DNA of 11,432 nt from Acidobacteriota bacterium (GCA_021841795.1 JAKCDN010000061.1:1-11432); one strand, 5' to 3'. Shown: positions 1 through 9,047, numbered from the stretch's first letter. A program made the numbers and translations. The notes: generated by a model from the letters alone, not told the origin.

Positions 1-1461
1 GTAGTTACGCAAGCCCTCGACGAAGCCGGCGCGCCCACCGAAACCAAAGCCATGCCCTCCATCGGCGTGTGGGATGCATTTAAACCCATCGGCGCCTCGG
101 CCGTCGGCGCGGCGCCCGGCCTCAATGGCGACGCCACCGGCGAAACCTGGCTGCGCGTCGCCACGAGCGGCGACGACATCGTGCGCATCGGCATCGCCGA
201 CCTGCGCGGCGACGGCCGGCCCGACTACGCCTACAACGGCTGGGTGCTCTACGCCGACACCGTATCCCCTGCGCGCCTGCCTGCCTCAGGAGGGCCCATC
301 ACGATCGAAGGCATGGGCTTTCACCTGTCTGACACGGTCACGGTGGGAGGGCAGGCGGCCACTGTCACCAGCATTTCGCCCAATCAGATCACTGCCATCG
401 TGCCTCCTGCGCCCAACGGCGTTACCGGCTCGGTTGATGTCGAGATCGACGACGACCCCGTCCTCTACGCAGCCGCCATCATTCCCGGAGGCATCAGTTA
501 CAACTCCGGCGCCGGCGACTCGCTCACCCTCAACACGGCTCCTTCCAACATCGTCCCCATCGGCGAGCCGATTCCCTTTTCCGTCACCGCGCTCGGCGCC
601 GACATGAAGCCGGCCGGCGGAGTCAGTGTCATTTACTCGGTAACCAGCGGCGCCGCCACGCTGGCCTGCGGGCTTCCGGTCTGCACCGTGGTCGCCACCG
701 GCGACGGCCGCGCCACCATGAGCGTCACCGCCGGCAGCAGCTCCTGGTCCACGGTGACCGCGGCGCTGACCAACGGCGTCAGCCTCCAGGCGCAGTTCAT
801 GGGCGGAACACCGCCTGCTCTCTCTGTGCTCACGCCCCCGCTCTCGCTTGCTGCCGGCGCCACCTTTACCTGGACCGTTCAGGCGCTCGTCCTCAACAAC
901 GGCACACCGTTGAGCGGCCAGACCGTGACCTGGCAGAACCCCACCTCCGGTATTGCCCTGGCCAGCTCAGCCTCGACCGCCACCAACTCCGCCGGCATCG
1001 CCACGCAGACCCTCTCCATGGGCCCGCTCGCCGAAGGCCAGACCGCAACCATCGCCGCGTGCCTCAACGGCTCCAGCCAGTGTGTTACCTTTTCCGCATT
1101 CGGCGCCCGGCCGGAGCTTGCCGCGCTCCAGGCCATCTCCGGCACGAATCAAAGCCTCGCCGCCTCCGGAACGCCCGGCCAGATCGCCCTGCGCCTCCTC
1201 GATACCGACGGCAATCCCATGGCGGGCGGCGCCGTCGCGCTCTATCAGGCGCTCTACGCATGGACGCCGCCTTGCGCAGCCCACACCATCTGCGCGACGG
1301 GCGCGCTGCTTGCCACCCAGGCTTCGACGGCCATCTCTGCTGTCGATGGCTCAGTGGTCTTCGCCCCCATCTCCCAGCCCGGCGTAGCGACTCTTCTCAC
1401 CGGCCTCGCCGCCTCCGGCAACACTGCCACTGCGGGCATTGCCATCAATCAGCATCCCTGA
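1..1461 (+). CDS. Secreted/surface FG-GAP, IPT/TIG and Ig-like repeat protein, 3' part
   Basis: The frame is open from the first base of the window, so this is the C-terminal 486 residues of a longer protein whose start lies upstream. Counting from the first codon, residues about 60-80 look like an FG-GAP/VCBS-type repeat (IADLRGDGRPDYAY). Residues about 90-165 match an IPT/TIG domain (SPARLPASGGPITIEGMGF, then TVGGQ and IVPPAPNG). Three Ig-like (Big_1/invasin-like) repeats follow at about 172-272, 275-370 and 371-483. Each carries a closely spaced cysteine pair: CGLPVC, CLNGSSQC and CAAHTIC. Such proteins are usually exported and act as adhesins or extracellular scaffolds. No catalytic motif, membrane anchor or sorting tag is visible at the C-terminus, which ends in NQHP. 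The ATG at base 52 is internal and not a credible start. The domain type is fairly sure; the ligand and exact role are unknown. Confidence 0.8.
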   Translation, partial: VVTQALDEAGAPTETKAMPSIGVWDAFKPIGASAVGAAPGLNGDATGETWLRVATSGDDIVRIGIADLRGDGRPDYAYNGWVLYADTVSPARLPASGGPITIEGMGFHLSDTVTVGGQAATVTSISPNQITAIVPPAPNGVTGSVDVEIDDDPVLYAAAIIPGGISYNSGAGDSLTLNTAPSNIVPIGEPIPFSVTALGADMKPAGGVSVIYSVTSGAATLACGLPVCTVVATGDGRATMSVTAGSSSWSTVTAALTNGVSLQAQFMGGTPPALSVLTPPLSLAAGATFTWTVQALVLNNGTPLSGQTVTWQNPTSGIALASSASTATNSAGIATQTLSMGPLAEGQTATIAACLNGSSQCVTFSAFGARPELAALQAISGTNQSLAASGTPGQIALRLLDTDGNPMAGGAVALYQALYAWTPPCAAHTICATGALLATQASTAISAVDGSVVFAPISQPGVATLLTGLAASGNTATAGIAINQHP

Positions 1462-1688
1462 GGCCGGGGAGCGGAACGATGCAAAAGCCGAAACGCCCTG
1501 GATCGAAAATGCGCCGCCGATCCGGGGCGAGTCCGACACCGGGGAGCAGTGCAAACGAAAGGAAGATGCTTCGGCCGGTGCCTGGCTCCAGTCTTCCGAC
1601 CGGAATCCTGCGGCGCAGCGGCCACGCGCACCCGGCCCCGGACCCGCGCGTGCCGCCGCCCGGCTTCGCGCTCCCTGGCTCCGCATCC

Positions 1689-1694
1689 TACAAT
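1689..1694 (+). promoter_or_regulatory. Candidate -10 element (TACAAT) for the 1726-2457 unit
   Basis: TACAAT matches the sigma-70 -10 consensus at five of six positions and lies 31 bases before the ATG at 1726. No good -35 hexamer is visible upstream in the GC-rich stretch. The same hexamer occurs in front of hemB. The 264 bases between the end of the Ig-repeat gene and this small gene hold no other supported feature. Confidence 0.4.
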
Positions 1695-1725
1695 GAGAAT
1701 GCAATCCAGATCCGCGAGGAGAACC

Positions 1726-1908
1726 ATGCCGCTTTCAGGAGAAGCCATCCGGCTGATGAATTACCTTGACGACGTTGCCGTAACCCTGCGCCGCGTATTG
1801 GCAGCCGTCCCCACCTTACCTGCTGAAGAGCGCGCCAAAGTCGCCGAGCATCTGAAAAAAGCCAAGCCCAGCGCTGAAGAAGTGGCCGCGGCTCTCACCG
1901 CTCAATAG
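1726..1908 (+). CDS. Small helical hypothetical protein (60 aa)
   Basis: A 60-residue, highly charged protein that I do not recognise as a named family. It starts MPLSGEAIRLMNYLDDVAVT and is rich in Ala, Glu, Lys and Leu. The sequence LPAEERAKVAEHLKKAKPS suggests two or three amphipathic helices; there is no signal peptide, transmembrane segment or cysteine. The ATG at 1726 is chosen because GCGAGGAG (1714-1721) gives a Shine-Dalgarno site at good spacing and a TACAAT element lies just upstream. The same frame extends upstream to 1549, but that extension is Arg/Pro/Ser-rich, as expected from non-coding GC-rich DNA. The next gene starts 18-24 bases after the stop, so the two are probably co-transcribed. 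A small partner or regulator of the downstream Rossmann protein is possible but is inference. Confidence 0.6.
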   Translation: MPLSGEAIRLMNYLDDVAVTLRRVLAAVPTLPAEERAKVAEHLKKAKPSAEEVAAALTAQ

Positions 1909-1932
1909 GATTCTGAGTCAACGCGATTGTCT

Positions 1933-2457
1933 ATGACTACTGTAGCCATCATTGGCGCCGGTCCGCTTGGGCGCTGGCTGGCGCTCGGCGCGGCCCGGGC
2001 GGGTTATCGCGTATTGCTTGAGGACGTGATGCCCGGCAATCTCCATCATGCACGCGAATCCATCCGCCGGGAGCTGGGCCCCGAAAAACTGCCTTCCGTT
2101 ACCTTTGTCGCTTCGATTGAGGATGCGGTGCGCGAGGCAGATCTGGCCATTGACTGCGTTCCGGACGAACTCGAATCGAAGCTGGAGATCCTCTGGCTCC
2201 TCGATCGCATGGCGCCGCCGCGCACCGTCATTGCCACGCCCACCACGAATCTCTCCATTGCCGATTTAGCCGGCTGCACCTACCGGCCGGAAAAATGCAT
2301 CGCCATCGCCGTCGCGCCGGCGCAGTTGACGGCGGGTGCGGGACCGGAGATTACGTTGCGCGCCGCGCCCGCAGCGAGCCAGGAAGCACTAACGCTGGTG
2401 TGCGCGTTTTGGCAGCGGCTCGGATTCATCCCGACGGTAGAGCAAAGCGCGCAATAG
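1933..2457 (+). CDS. Stand-alone 3-hydroxyacyl-CoA dehydrogenase-type NAD-binding domain protein
   Basis: A 174-residue protein resembling the N-terminal Rossmann domain of 3-hydroxyacyl-CoA dehydrogenases (3HCDH_N). It has the dinucleotide motif GAGPLG at residues 8-13, an acidic pair (E30-D31) after the second strand that suits NAD over NADP, and the family-like stretch CVPDELESKLEILWLLD at 75-91. Family members are normally about 280 residues or larger and carry a C-terminal helical dimerisation/catalytic domain, which is absent. Where active enzymes have NTSSL and GLHFFNP, this protein has PTTNL (103-107) and AIAVAPA (124-130), so the catalytic histidine appears lost. Hydroxyacyl-CoA dehydrogenase activity is therefore unlikely; an NAD(H)-binding or regulatory role is inference. 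ATG 1933 gives a typical family N-terminus (MTTVAIIGAG). A TTG at 1927 in the same frame is an alternative, and neither has a strong Shine-Dalgarno site. It ends 96 bases before the convergent pckG stop. Confidence 0.8.
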   Translation: MTTVAIIGAGPLGRWLALGAARAGYRVLLEDVMPGNLHHARESIRRELGPEKLPSVTFVASIEDAVREADLAIDCVPDELESKLEILWLLDRMAPPRTVIATPTTNLSIADLAGCTYRPEKCIAIAVAPAQLTAGAGPEITLRAAPAASQEALTLVCAFWQRLGFIPTVEQSAQ

Positions 2458-2517
2458 AACTCCGCACGGACCCCGGAAACATGATCCGGAACGCGTAGCC
2501 GCTCCGGATCCGGAGTT
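2458..2517. terminator. Nested stem-loop between convergent genes, probable bidirectional terminator
   Basis: A perfect 8-base stem GATCCGGA (2483-2490) / TCCGGATC (2503-2510) closes a 12-base loop. It is enclosed by a second inverted pair, AACTCCG (2458-2464) / CGGAGTT (2511-2517). The structure starts right after the stop codon of the plus-strand Rossmann gene and ends 36 bases before the pckG stop on the other strand, where a shared terminator is expected. Neither side has a T-tract, so it is not a canonical intrinsic terminator; it may block 3' exonucleases or act with Rho. Confidence 0.5.
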
Positions 2518-2553
2518 GTACGCGATGTGCGCGTCACCTGCGGTACGGTAGCC

Positions 2554-4380
2554 TCAGAGCCGGCAGATCAGCAGCTCGCGCTGGTAGATCATCTCCGGCG
2601 GCAAGTGGTCGTGCACGTCGATGAACAGTTCCTCGTGGCCCAGCACTTCCTTGCGCCACGCGGCACGGCTCACCTCCTGCATCTTCTCGAACTCTTCCTG
2701 CGAGAAGTCGAGCCCTGTCCAATCGATGTCCTCGTAGTAAGGGGTCCAGCCGATAGGCGTCTCTTTGCCCTGCGAGCGTCCGTGCACACGATCCACAATC
2801 CACTTGAGCACGCGCATGTTCTCGCTGAAGCCCGGCCACAGGAACTTGCCGTTCTCGTCTTTGCGGAACCAATTCACGTGGAATACCCGCGGCGTAGAGC
2901 CTAATGCGCGCTGCATCTTCAGCCAATGGCGAAAGTAGTCCCCCATGTGGTAGCCGCAAAAGGGCAGCATGGCCATGGGATCGCGTCGCACCACGCCCAC
3001 CGTGCCGGTGGCCGCAGCCGTAGTCTCCGAGCCCATGGTCGCCCCCACGTACACGCCCGCGCTCCAGTTGAAGGCCTGGTAGACCAGCGGCATCGTGGTC
3101 GAACGCCGTCCGCCGAACACAAATGCGCTGATAGGCACGCCGGCGGAATTTTCCCACTCGGAATCGATTGAAGGGCACTGCGCGGCCGGTGCCGTGAATC
3201 GTCCGTTCGGATGCGCTGCCTTGGCGCCCGTCTCGGCGGCAATCGCCGGCGTCCAGCGCTGGCCGCGCCAGTCTGTGCACTCGGCCGGCGGCTCGTCCGT
3301 CATGCCCTCCCACCACACGCCGCCGTCGGGCGTCAGCGCCACATTGGTAAAGATCGCGTTGCGGCTCAGTGTGGCCATCGCATTGGGATTGGTCTTCGCG
3401 CTCGTGCCCGGCGCCACGCCGAAGAATCCGGCCTCCGGATTGATTGCGCGCAACTGCCCCGTCGCGTCCGGCTTGATCCAAGCGATGTCGTCGCCCACCG
3501 TCGTCACCTTCCAGCCTTTCAAGGCCGGCGGAGGAACCATCATGGCGAGATTCGTCTTGCCGCACGCCGAGGGAAATGCCGCTGCCACATACGTCTTCTC
3601 GCCGTCCGGCGACTCCACGCCCAGTATCAGCATGTGTTCGGCCATCCAGCCTTCGTCGCGCGCAATATTCGATGCAATACGCAGCGAGAAGCACTTTTTA
3701 CCCAGCAGCGCATTGCCGCCATAACCTGAGCCGTAGCTCCAGATCTCGCGCGTCTCGGGAAAGTGGGCAATGTACTTTGTTTCGTTGCAGGGCCAGGCCA
3801 CATCCTTTTGGCCCGGCAGGAGCGGCATTCCTACTGAGTGCATGCAGGGCACCACGCGCGCTTCGCCCTTGTCGATCTCCTTCAGCACCGGCAGCCCTAT
3901 CCGCGTCATGATGCGCATGTTCACAACCACGTAGGGCGAATCCGTCAGCTGCACCCCGATGCGCGCCATCGGCGAACCTACCGGGCCCATGCTGAAGGCC
4001 AGCACGTACATCGTCCTGCCCTGCATCGCGCCATTGAAGAGTTCCTTCAGCTTCCTGCGCATCTCGAACGGATCGATCCAGTTGTTGGTCGGTCCCGCGT
4101 TATCCTTCGAAAGCGAGCAGATGAAGGTCCGGTCTTCAACCCGCGCCACGTCGCGCGCGTCGGACCGGGCATAGAAACAGCCCGGCCACTTTTCCTGGTT
4201 CAGCCGTACGAACGTTCCCGCGGCCACCAGCTCATGGCACAGCCGCTCATACTCCTGCTGGCTGCCGTCTACCCAGTGGATATTGGCGGGCTTGGTCAGT
4301 TCCGCCATCTTCTCCACCCAGCGAATCAGGTGCTTGTTCGTCGTCAAAGGCTTGGTCTTTTTGCTTGTTCCCTGGTTCAT
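2554..4380 (-). CDS. pckG: Phosphoenolpyruvate carboxykinase (GTP)
   Basis: Converts oxaloacetate and GTP to phosphoenolpyruvate, CO2 and GDP (EC 4.1.1.32), the first committed cytosolic step of gluconeogenesis from TCA intermediates. The 608-residue length is normal for the GTP family. Visible motifs are the P-loop FPSACGKTN at 269-277 with the reactive cysteine C273, the Mn/Mg site VGDDIAW at 295-301, likely metal ligands K228 and H249, [13 protein letters not shown] at 315-327, FVFGGRR at 420-426, and the guanine-binding region [19 protein letters not shown] at 500-518. All key residues seem intact. The ATG at 4380 is preceded on the minus strand by GAGGAA (4386-4391 on the plus strand) at 5-base spacing; the later Met25 lacks such support. 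It lies downstream of, and in the same direction as, the Lrp-type gene, but 422 bases away, so it is probably a separate transcription unit. It converges with the Rossmann-domain gene. Confidence 0.97.
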   Translation of the reverse strand: MNQGTSKKTKPLTTNKHLIRWVEKMAELTKPANIHWVDGSQQEYERLCHELVAAGTFVRLNQEKWPGCFYARSDARDVARVEDRTFICSLSKDNAGPTNNWIDPFEMRRKLKELFNGAMQGRTMYVLAFSMGPVGSPMARIGVQLTDSPYVVVNMRIMTRIGLPVLKEIDKGEARVVPCMHSVGMPLLPGQKDVAWPCNETKYIAHFPETREIWSYGSGYGGNALLGKKCFSLRIASNIARDEGWMAEHMLILGVESPDGEKTYVAAAFPSACGKTNLAMMVPPPALKGWKVTTVGDDIAWIKPDATGQLRAINPEAGFFGVAPGTSAKTNPNAMATLSRNAIFTNVALTPDGGVWWEGMTDEPPAECTDWRGQRWTPAIAAETGAKAAHPNGRFTAPAAQCPSIDSEWENSAGVPISAFVFGGRRSTTMPLVYQAFNWSAGVYVGATMGSETTAAATGTVGVVRRDPMAMLPFCGYHMGDYFRHWLKMQRALGSTPRVFHVNWFRKDENGKFLWPGFSENMRVLKWIVDRVHGRSQGKETPIGWTPYYEDIDWTGLDFSQEEFEKMQEVSRAAWRKEVLGHEELFIDVHDHLPPEMIYQRELLICRL

Positions 4381-4802
4381 GCCGGTTCCTCATTCTTTAC
4401 GAAATGGCTCTCCGTTGAACAACGCTTATCGAGCAAGGATACACATTCACCTACTGCCTGCCGGTGCGGAGTATTCTCCTGACAGGCATCCATCAACCAG
4501 TTTTTCTCGGGGCTTGTGACTTAGTTATACGTGAAAGCGAGCGCCGCTATCAAGACGGCGAGAGCCCGCCTGCCGGAATCGCTCCCACTCCGGGCCGGCA
4601 TCTCTTCTGCGGAATCAGCCGCAACCGGCATTGCCGCGCTATCGCCATTCCTGAGCCGCCGCATCGGGAAGCCGCAGCACTCCATTCGACGCGACCCAGG
4701 CAGCGGCGACATGGCGTCAAATCGAAAACGGGCACAGTCGCCAGGAATTGCCCTAGCCGCATCGTCCTCCATCCGCGACAAAGCGCTGCACCGGCATCCT
4801 TC
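4381..4802. other. 422-base intergenic region without a supported gene
   Basis: Lies between the stop of the Lrp-type gene and the start of pckG, both on the minus strand. The only certain element is the pckG Shine-Dalgarno site (4386-4391). Open frames on both strands here are rich in Arg, Ala, Pro and Ser, lack Shine-Dalgarno sites and resemble no family I know. A nested imperfect inverted repeat lies at 4455-4486 (TGCCTG ... GGAG-TATT-CTCC ... CAGGCA), about 75-105 bases before the pckG ATG. It could be an operator or leader structure for pckG. No convincing -35/-10 pair for pckG was found. Confidence 0.4.
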
Positions 4803-5348
4803 TCAGCCGCGGTCGATGGCGCGCCTGGGCGAGCGGGTCGTCTTCTTCACCGCGGCCTCTACCGCAGGCTGCACATGCTCCGGCGGCGGCTCAATGGTGC
4901 GGCGCGTCACCGGCGAGGAAAAAACCAGCATGGTCGTTGTGGCCACATACGGGGTCAGGCTGTCGACCACCCGTTCGAGAGCCTCTGAGGTCGGGACATG
5001 AACCTTCAGCAGGAATGTATCCTCGCCGGCAATACGATGACACTCGTGCACCTCAGGCATCTCGCGGGCGACAGCAATCACGCGCGGAATGAAATCGCCG
5101 ATGACGCGCACGCGAATAAAGGCGCAGACCGGCAGGCCGATTTTGTGACGATCCACCTCGACGCGATAACCGGTAATGATGCCGGCCTCCTCCATGCGAC
5201 GGACGCGCTCGATCACCGCCGGCGTCGAAAGGCCAACGCGGCGGCCAAGCTCGACAAACTGGATGCGCGCGTCCTGTTCAAGTTCCGTGAGGATGCGCCA
5301 TCCGATCGAATCGAGAAGCTTCGAAATTTCTAAGGTTTCCGGCATCAT
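4803..5348 (-). CDS. Lrp/AsnC family transcriptional regulator
   Basis: A DNA-binding regulator of the leucine-responsive/feast-famine type, which usually senses an amino acid and controls amino-acid metabolism. In 181 residues it shows an N-terminal winged helix-turn-helix: LLDSIGWRILTELEQDARI at about 11-29, then LGRRVGLSTPAVIERVRRM at 34-52 and AGIITGYRVEVD at 55-66. A RAM/AsnC ligand-binding domain follows at about 72-147, with the typical RIAGEDTFLLKV at 105-116. A roughly 30-residue Pro/Lys/Arg-rich tail extends past the usual end, making it longer than the common 150-165 residues. Two Met codons open the frame (5348 and 5345); AAGGA (5351-5355 on the plus strand) is 2 bases from the first and 5 from the second, so Met2 may be the true start. 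It is divergent from the desulfurase remnant-sdaA-arginase block, which makes those genes, and itself, its likely targets (inference). Confidence 0.92.
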   Translation of the reverse strand: MMPETLEISKLLDSIGWRILTELEQDARIQFVELGRRVGLSTPAVIERVRRMEEAGIITGYRVEVDRHKIGLPVCAFIRVRVIGDFIPRVIAVAREMPEVHECHRIAGEDTFLLKVHVPTSEALERVVDSLTPYVATTTMLVFSSPVTRRTIEPPPEHVQPAVEAAVKKTTRSPRRAIDRG

Positions 5349-5378
5349 TGTCCTTATTTATTTAGGCGAAAACAGGGA

Positions 5379-5426
5379 AATACCATACCCAGAGTATTGC
5401 CGGCGGCTCCGGCGCTCAAGTAGATT
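5379..5426 (+). promoter_or_regulatory. Divergent promoter region with candidate operator
   Basis: The 89 bases between the Lrp-type gene and the desulfurase remnant contain TTGCCG (5397-5402), an 18-base spacer and TAGATT (5421-5426), each four of six to consensus, pointing at the ATG at 5438. An inverted repeat AATAC (5379-5383) / GTATT (5394-5398) with a 10-base centre overlaps this -35. On the minus strand TTGAGC (5414-5419), a 17-base spacer and the weak hexamer TACTCT (5391-5396) could serve the Lrp-type gene. One regulator dimer here could control both directions, as in many Lrp autoregulated loci. These are reads by eye only. Confidence 0.35.
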
Positions 5427-5437
5427 CTGGTTATCGT

Positions 5438-6003
5438 ATGGACTCTCGAACTCAATTCGAGCAGGAATACGCCCGGGAGCGATATGTTTACGTGGATGCC
5501 TACGCAACCACGCCGCCCGTACCCGATGTCTTCAATGCCATGATGCCGTGGCTCTTCAATGGCTGCGGAAACGCCACATCCGGCCATACACGGGGACGCG
5601 CGGCGCGCGAAGCCGTGGAGTCGGCGCGCCGGCAGGCATCCGGCCCGATCGGCGCAAAAGCAGGCGAAGTGGTGTTTACCAGCGGCGGCGCCAAGGCCGA
5701 TCATCTGGCCATCTTCGACGGCGTGCCGGGGGCAGATCTCCTGGCAGCCCTCGACGCCGAGGGGCTGGCGCTTTCCGGCGGGGCTGCCTGCCATGCAAGC
5801 AGTTGTTCGCCTTTCCACGTGCTGCGCGCCATGGGGCTGCCGCTCCAGAGGGCCGCCGCAAGCATACGCTTCAGTCTGAGCAAGATGACCACGGCGAACG
5901 CGGTGAAGTTCGCTATCTCCCAGGTCGCTGCAACGCTTCATCGCTTGCGCCGGCAACACGACAGCTTGCGATCGCGGCCACTGACGACGGTTTCCCAGCG
6001 CAT

Positions 6004-6007
<4 letters not shown>
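5438..6007 (+). pseudogene. Internally deleted cysteine desulfurase (NifS/IscS-like) remnant
   Basis: The 189-residue product matches both ends of a cysteine desulfurase but lacks the middle. Residues about 17-92 match the N-terminal region (YVDAYATTPPVPDVF, GNATSGHTRGRAAREAV, VVFTSGGAKADHLAI). Residues about 93-170 match the C-terminal region (GVPGADLLAALDAEGLALSGG, AACHASSCSPFHVLRAMGL, AASIRFSLSKMT). Full-length enzymes are about 380-400 residues. Roughly 200 are missing in frame, including the PLP-binding lysine (the SxHK motif) and the PLP-contacting histidine/aspartate segment. The phosphate-binding Thr of SGGTE is Ala here, and NATT is YATT, so the remaining part has also drifted. The loop cysteine (AACHASS) persists. 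It cannot be a normal PLP enzyme. The ATG lies 12 bases after a -10-like TAGATT with no Shine-Dalgarno site. The stop codon overlaps the sdaA start as ATGA, so translation of this remnant may still feed sdaA. A functional short protein is possible but less likely. Confidence 0.75.
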
Positions 6008-7365
<1,358 letters not shown>

Positions 7366-7378
7366 AGACAAAGCGGGC

Positions 7379-7406
7379 GGTCTTCACGATAACGTTGAAG
7401 AAGACC
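7379..7406 (+). terminator. Hairpin after sdaA
   Basis: A perfect 7-base inverted repeat GGTCTTC (7379-7385) / GAAGACC (7400-7406) lies 13 bases after the sdaA stop; an alternative register pairs TCTTC-ACG with CGT-GAAGA around a short loop. No T-tract follows. It could stabilise the sdaA 3' end or reduce read-through into the arginase gene. The rest of the 118-base gap to the arginase start shows only that gene's Shine-Dalgarno site. Confidence 0.35.
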
Positions 7407-7483
7407 ATCGACAAGCGTATCGCCGTTCCTCGCCGGCGGCCAGGCGAATTGCCGATTCATCGCCCGAAGACAGAGGAGTCTGT

Positions 7484-8413
7484 ATGGCGCCGTCACGAGA
7501 TTCTCTCCGCGAGATTGAAGTAATTGGCGTGCCCCTCGATCTGGGGCAGCGGCGCCGCGGTGTGGACATGGGCCCTTCAGCGCTGCGTGTAGCCGGACTG
7601 ACAGAAAAACTGCAGTCGCTCGGATTGCCGGTAAGAGACCGCGGCAACGTTCATGTTCCCGGCGCAGAACTGACGGATCGCGGAGATCCCAGGGCTCGCT
7701 TTCTCGATCAGATTGCGCGGTGCGGCGAGGCCGTGGCGCAATGGGTTGACGAAGCCCTCGCGCGCAGTGCCACGCCCGTGGTGCTGGGCGGCGATCACTC
7801 ACTGGCCGCGGGCAGCATCGCCGGCGTAGCCAGCCATTTTCGCGCCCGGGGCCAGCCAGTCGGCCTGATCTGGATTGACGCGCACACTGATATCAATACT
7901 CCGGAGACCACGCAATCCGGCAATGTCCACGGCATGCCGCTGGCCGCGCTGCTCGGGCTTGGGCCGGCGTCGCTTGGCAATCTGCGCGGCTGGTCGCCGA
8001 AGATTGACGCCCGCCAGGCCGTCCTGGTGGGCGCGCGTGACATTGACGACACCGAGAGGCAAAACGTGCGCCGCGCGGGATTGACCGTCTTTACCATGCG
8101 CGACATCGATGAGAAGGGCTTGCGCGCCGTGATGGAGAAGGCGATTGAGATTGCATCGCAGGCCACAGCCGGCTATTACGTATCGATGGATATGGATTGG
8201 GTGGACCCGGACGAGGCGCCCGGGGTGGGAACGCCGGTGCCGGGCGGTGCAACCTATCGTGAGGCCCATCTGGCCATGGAGATTGTCGCCGACCACGGCG
8301 GCATGCTGGGTCTGGACGTAGTCGAGGTAAACCCGATTCTCGACGAACATAACCGCACGGCCGAACTGGCCGTGCAACTGATCTGCTCTGCGTTTGGCAA
8401 AAAGATCCTGTAA
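7484..8413 (+). CDS. rocF: Arginase
   Basis: Hydrolyses L-arginine to L-ornithine and urea (EC 3.5.3.1) with a binuclear Mn centre, as the first step of arginine catabolism. The 309-residue length is typical. Metal ligands are visible as GGDHS at 102-106 (H105), DAHTD at 132-136 (D132, H134, D136) and SMDMD at 234-238 (D236, D238), followed by DPDEAPGVGTPVPGG at 241-255. SGNVHGMP at 145-152 carries N147 and H149; the latter matches the arginase proton-shuttle histidine and separates this protein from agmatinase and formiminoglutamase. E281 in VVEVNP is also conserved. The start is well supported by GAGGAG (7473-7478), 5 bases before the ATG. It is in the same direction as sdaA, 118 bases downstream, so it may be co-transcribed or have its own promoter. 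No urease or ornithine-using gene lies within the window. Confidence 0.95.
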   Translation: MAPSRDSLREIEVIGVPLDLGQRRRGVDMGPSALRVAGLTEKLQSLGLPVRDRGNVHVPGAELTDRGDPRARFLDQIARCGEAVAQWVDEALARSATPVVLGGDHSLAAGSIAGVASHFRARGQPVGLIWIDAHTDINTPETTQSGNVHGMPLAALLGLGPASLGNLRGWSPKIDARQAVLVGARDIDDTERQNVRRAGLTVFTMRDIDEKGLRAVMEKAIEIASQATAGYYVSMDMDWVDPDEAPGVGTPVPGGATYREAHLAMEIVADHGGMLGLDVVEVNPILDEHNRTAELAVQLICSAFGKKIL

Positions 8414-8537
8414 TGCCAGGCAGCGCCTGCGATTCCATGGGCCGGCCAGAGCGCCCATGCATTCCCGTGCCCCTCAAAATTTCTGGAACCTGCCGCCCGC
8501 GGCCTGCGTAATCCCTCTCGATAGGGTGGGTGACGCC

Positions 8538-9047
8538 ATGTTTTGCAGCGGATGCGGTCATGAACTGGAGACAGGTCAACGAATCTGCTCGAAGTGCGGC
8601 TGGATAGCTCCGGCAGTAGTGCCTCCTGTGATTCCAGCGCCTGGCTTCGAGTACGAACTGGCACGCTACGCCGGAAAGGTTCGCGTGCTCGGCATCCTGT
8701 GGCTGGTCTGGGCAGGGCTGTCGGTTCTGTTTGGCTTCGCCGCGCTGAACTTTATGCACGCCTTCTTCTCCCGAGGCATTGGGCCCTGGGGAGATGGTCA
8801 CCCCATGTTCCCCTACTGGTTCGGCCCGGCGCTGGTGCATTTTGCCTGGCTCATGATCCTGCTGCGCGCGGTGGTGTCGGCCATTGCCGGATGGGGACTG
8901 ATGGAACGTACGCAGTGGGGGCGCATTCTCGCCATCATCGCCGCGGTCGTCAATCTCCTCAAGGTGCCCTTCGGAACAGCGTTGGGCATTGCCACGCTGA
9001 TCATCCTGCTGGGATACAGAAACTCCACGCTGTACGACAATTTGTGA
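8538..9047 (+). CDS. Zinc-ribbon membrane protein
   Basis: A 169-residue protein with an N-terminal treble-clef/zinc-ribbon motif (CSGCG at 3-7, CSKCG at 17-21; ligands C3, C6, C17, C20), a short Pro-rich linker, and three or four hydrophobic segments (about 49-72, 96-121, 128-142 and 145-160). The family is the loosely defined 'zinc ribbon domain-containing membrane protein'. The ribbon is probably cytosolic and the helices lie in the inner membrane. Its function is unknown; no catalytic signature is seen. The ATG at 8538 is chosen because the ribbon normally sits at the extreme N-terminus and GGTGA (8529-8533) lies 4 bases before it; the frame is open back to 8394, but that part covers the end of the arginase gene and reads as low-quality Arg/Pro-rich sequence. 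It sits between the arginase and hemB genes with gaps of 124 and 103 bases, so operon membership is uncertain. Confidence 0.8.
   Translation: MFCSGCGHELETGQRICSKCGWIAPAVVPPVIPAPGFEYELARYAGKVRVLGILWLVWAGLSVLFGFAALNFMHAFFSRGIGPWGDGHPMFPYWFGPALVHFAWLMILLRAVVSAIAGWGLMERTQWGRILAIIAAVVNLLKVPFGTALGIATLIILLGYRNSTLYDNL

Noticed and set aside
1549..1725. N-terminal extension of the 60-residue protein
   Set aside because: The extension is Arg/Pro/Ser-rich and crosses the likely promoter and Shine-Dalgarno site; the ATG at 1726 is better supported.
2534..3694. Long (386-codon) open frame on the minus strand in another frame of pckG
   Set aside because: It is an Arg/Gly/Ala-rich shadow of the well-supported PEP carboxykinase gene, with no family match or ribosome site. 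The shorter plus-strand frames at 2527-4519 are antisense shadows of the same gene.
4521..4781. 86-codon minus-strand frame downstream of the Lrp-type gene
   Set aside because: No Shine-Dalgarno site, no family resemblance and composition like random GC-rich DNA. The overlapping plus-strand frames (4464-5001) fail for the same reasons.
5176..6003. Upstream extension of the sdaA frame (729-codon version)
   Set aside because: The extra 276 codons lie antisense to the Lrp-type gene and out of frame with the desulfurase remnant, are Arg/Ser-rich and match nothing. The family N-terminus starts at 6004.
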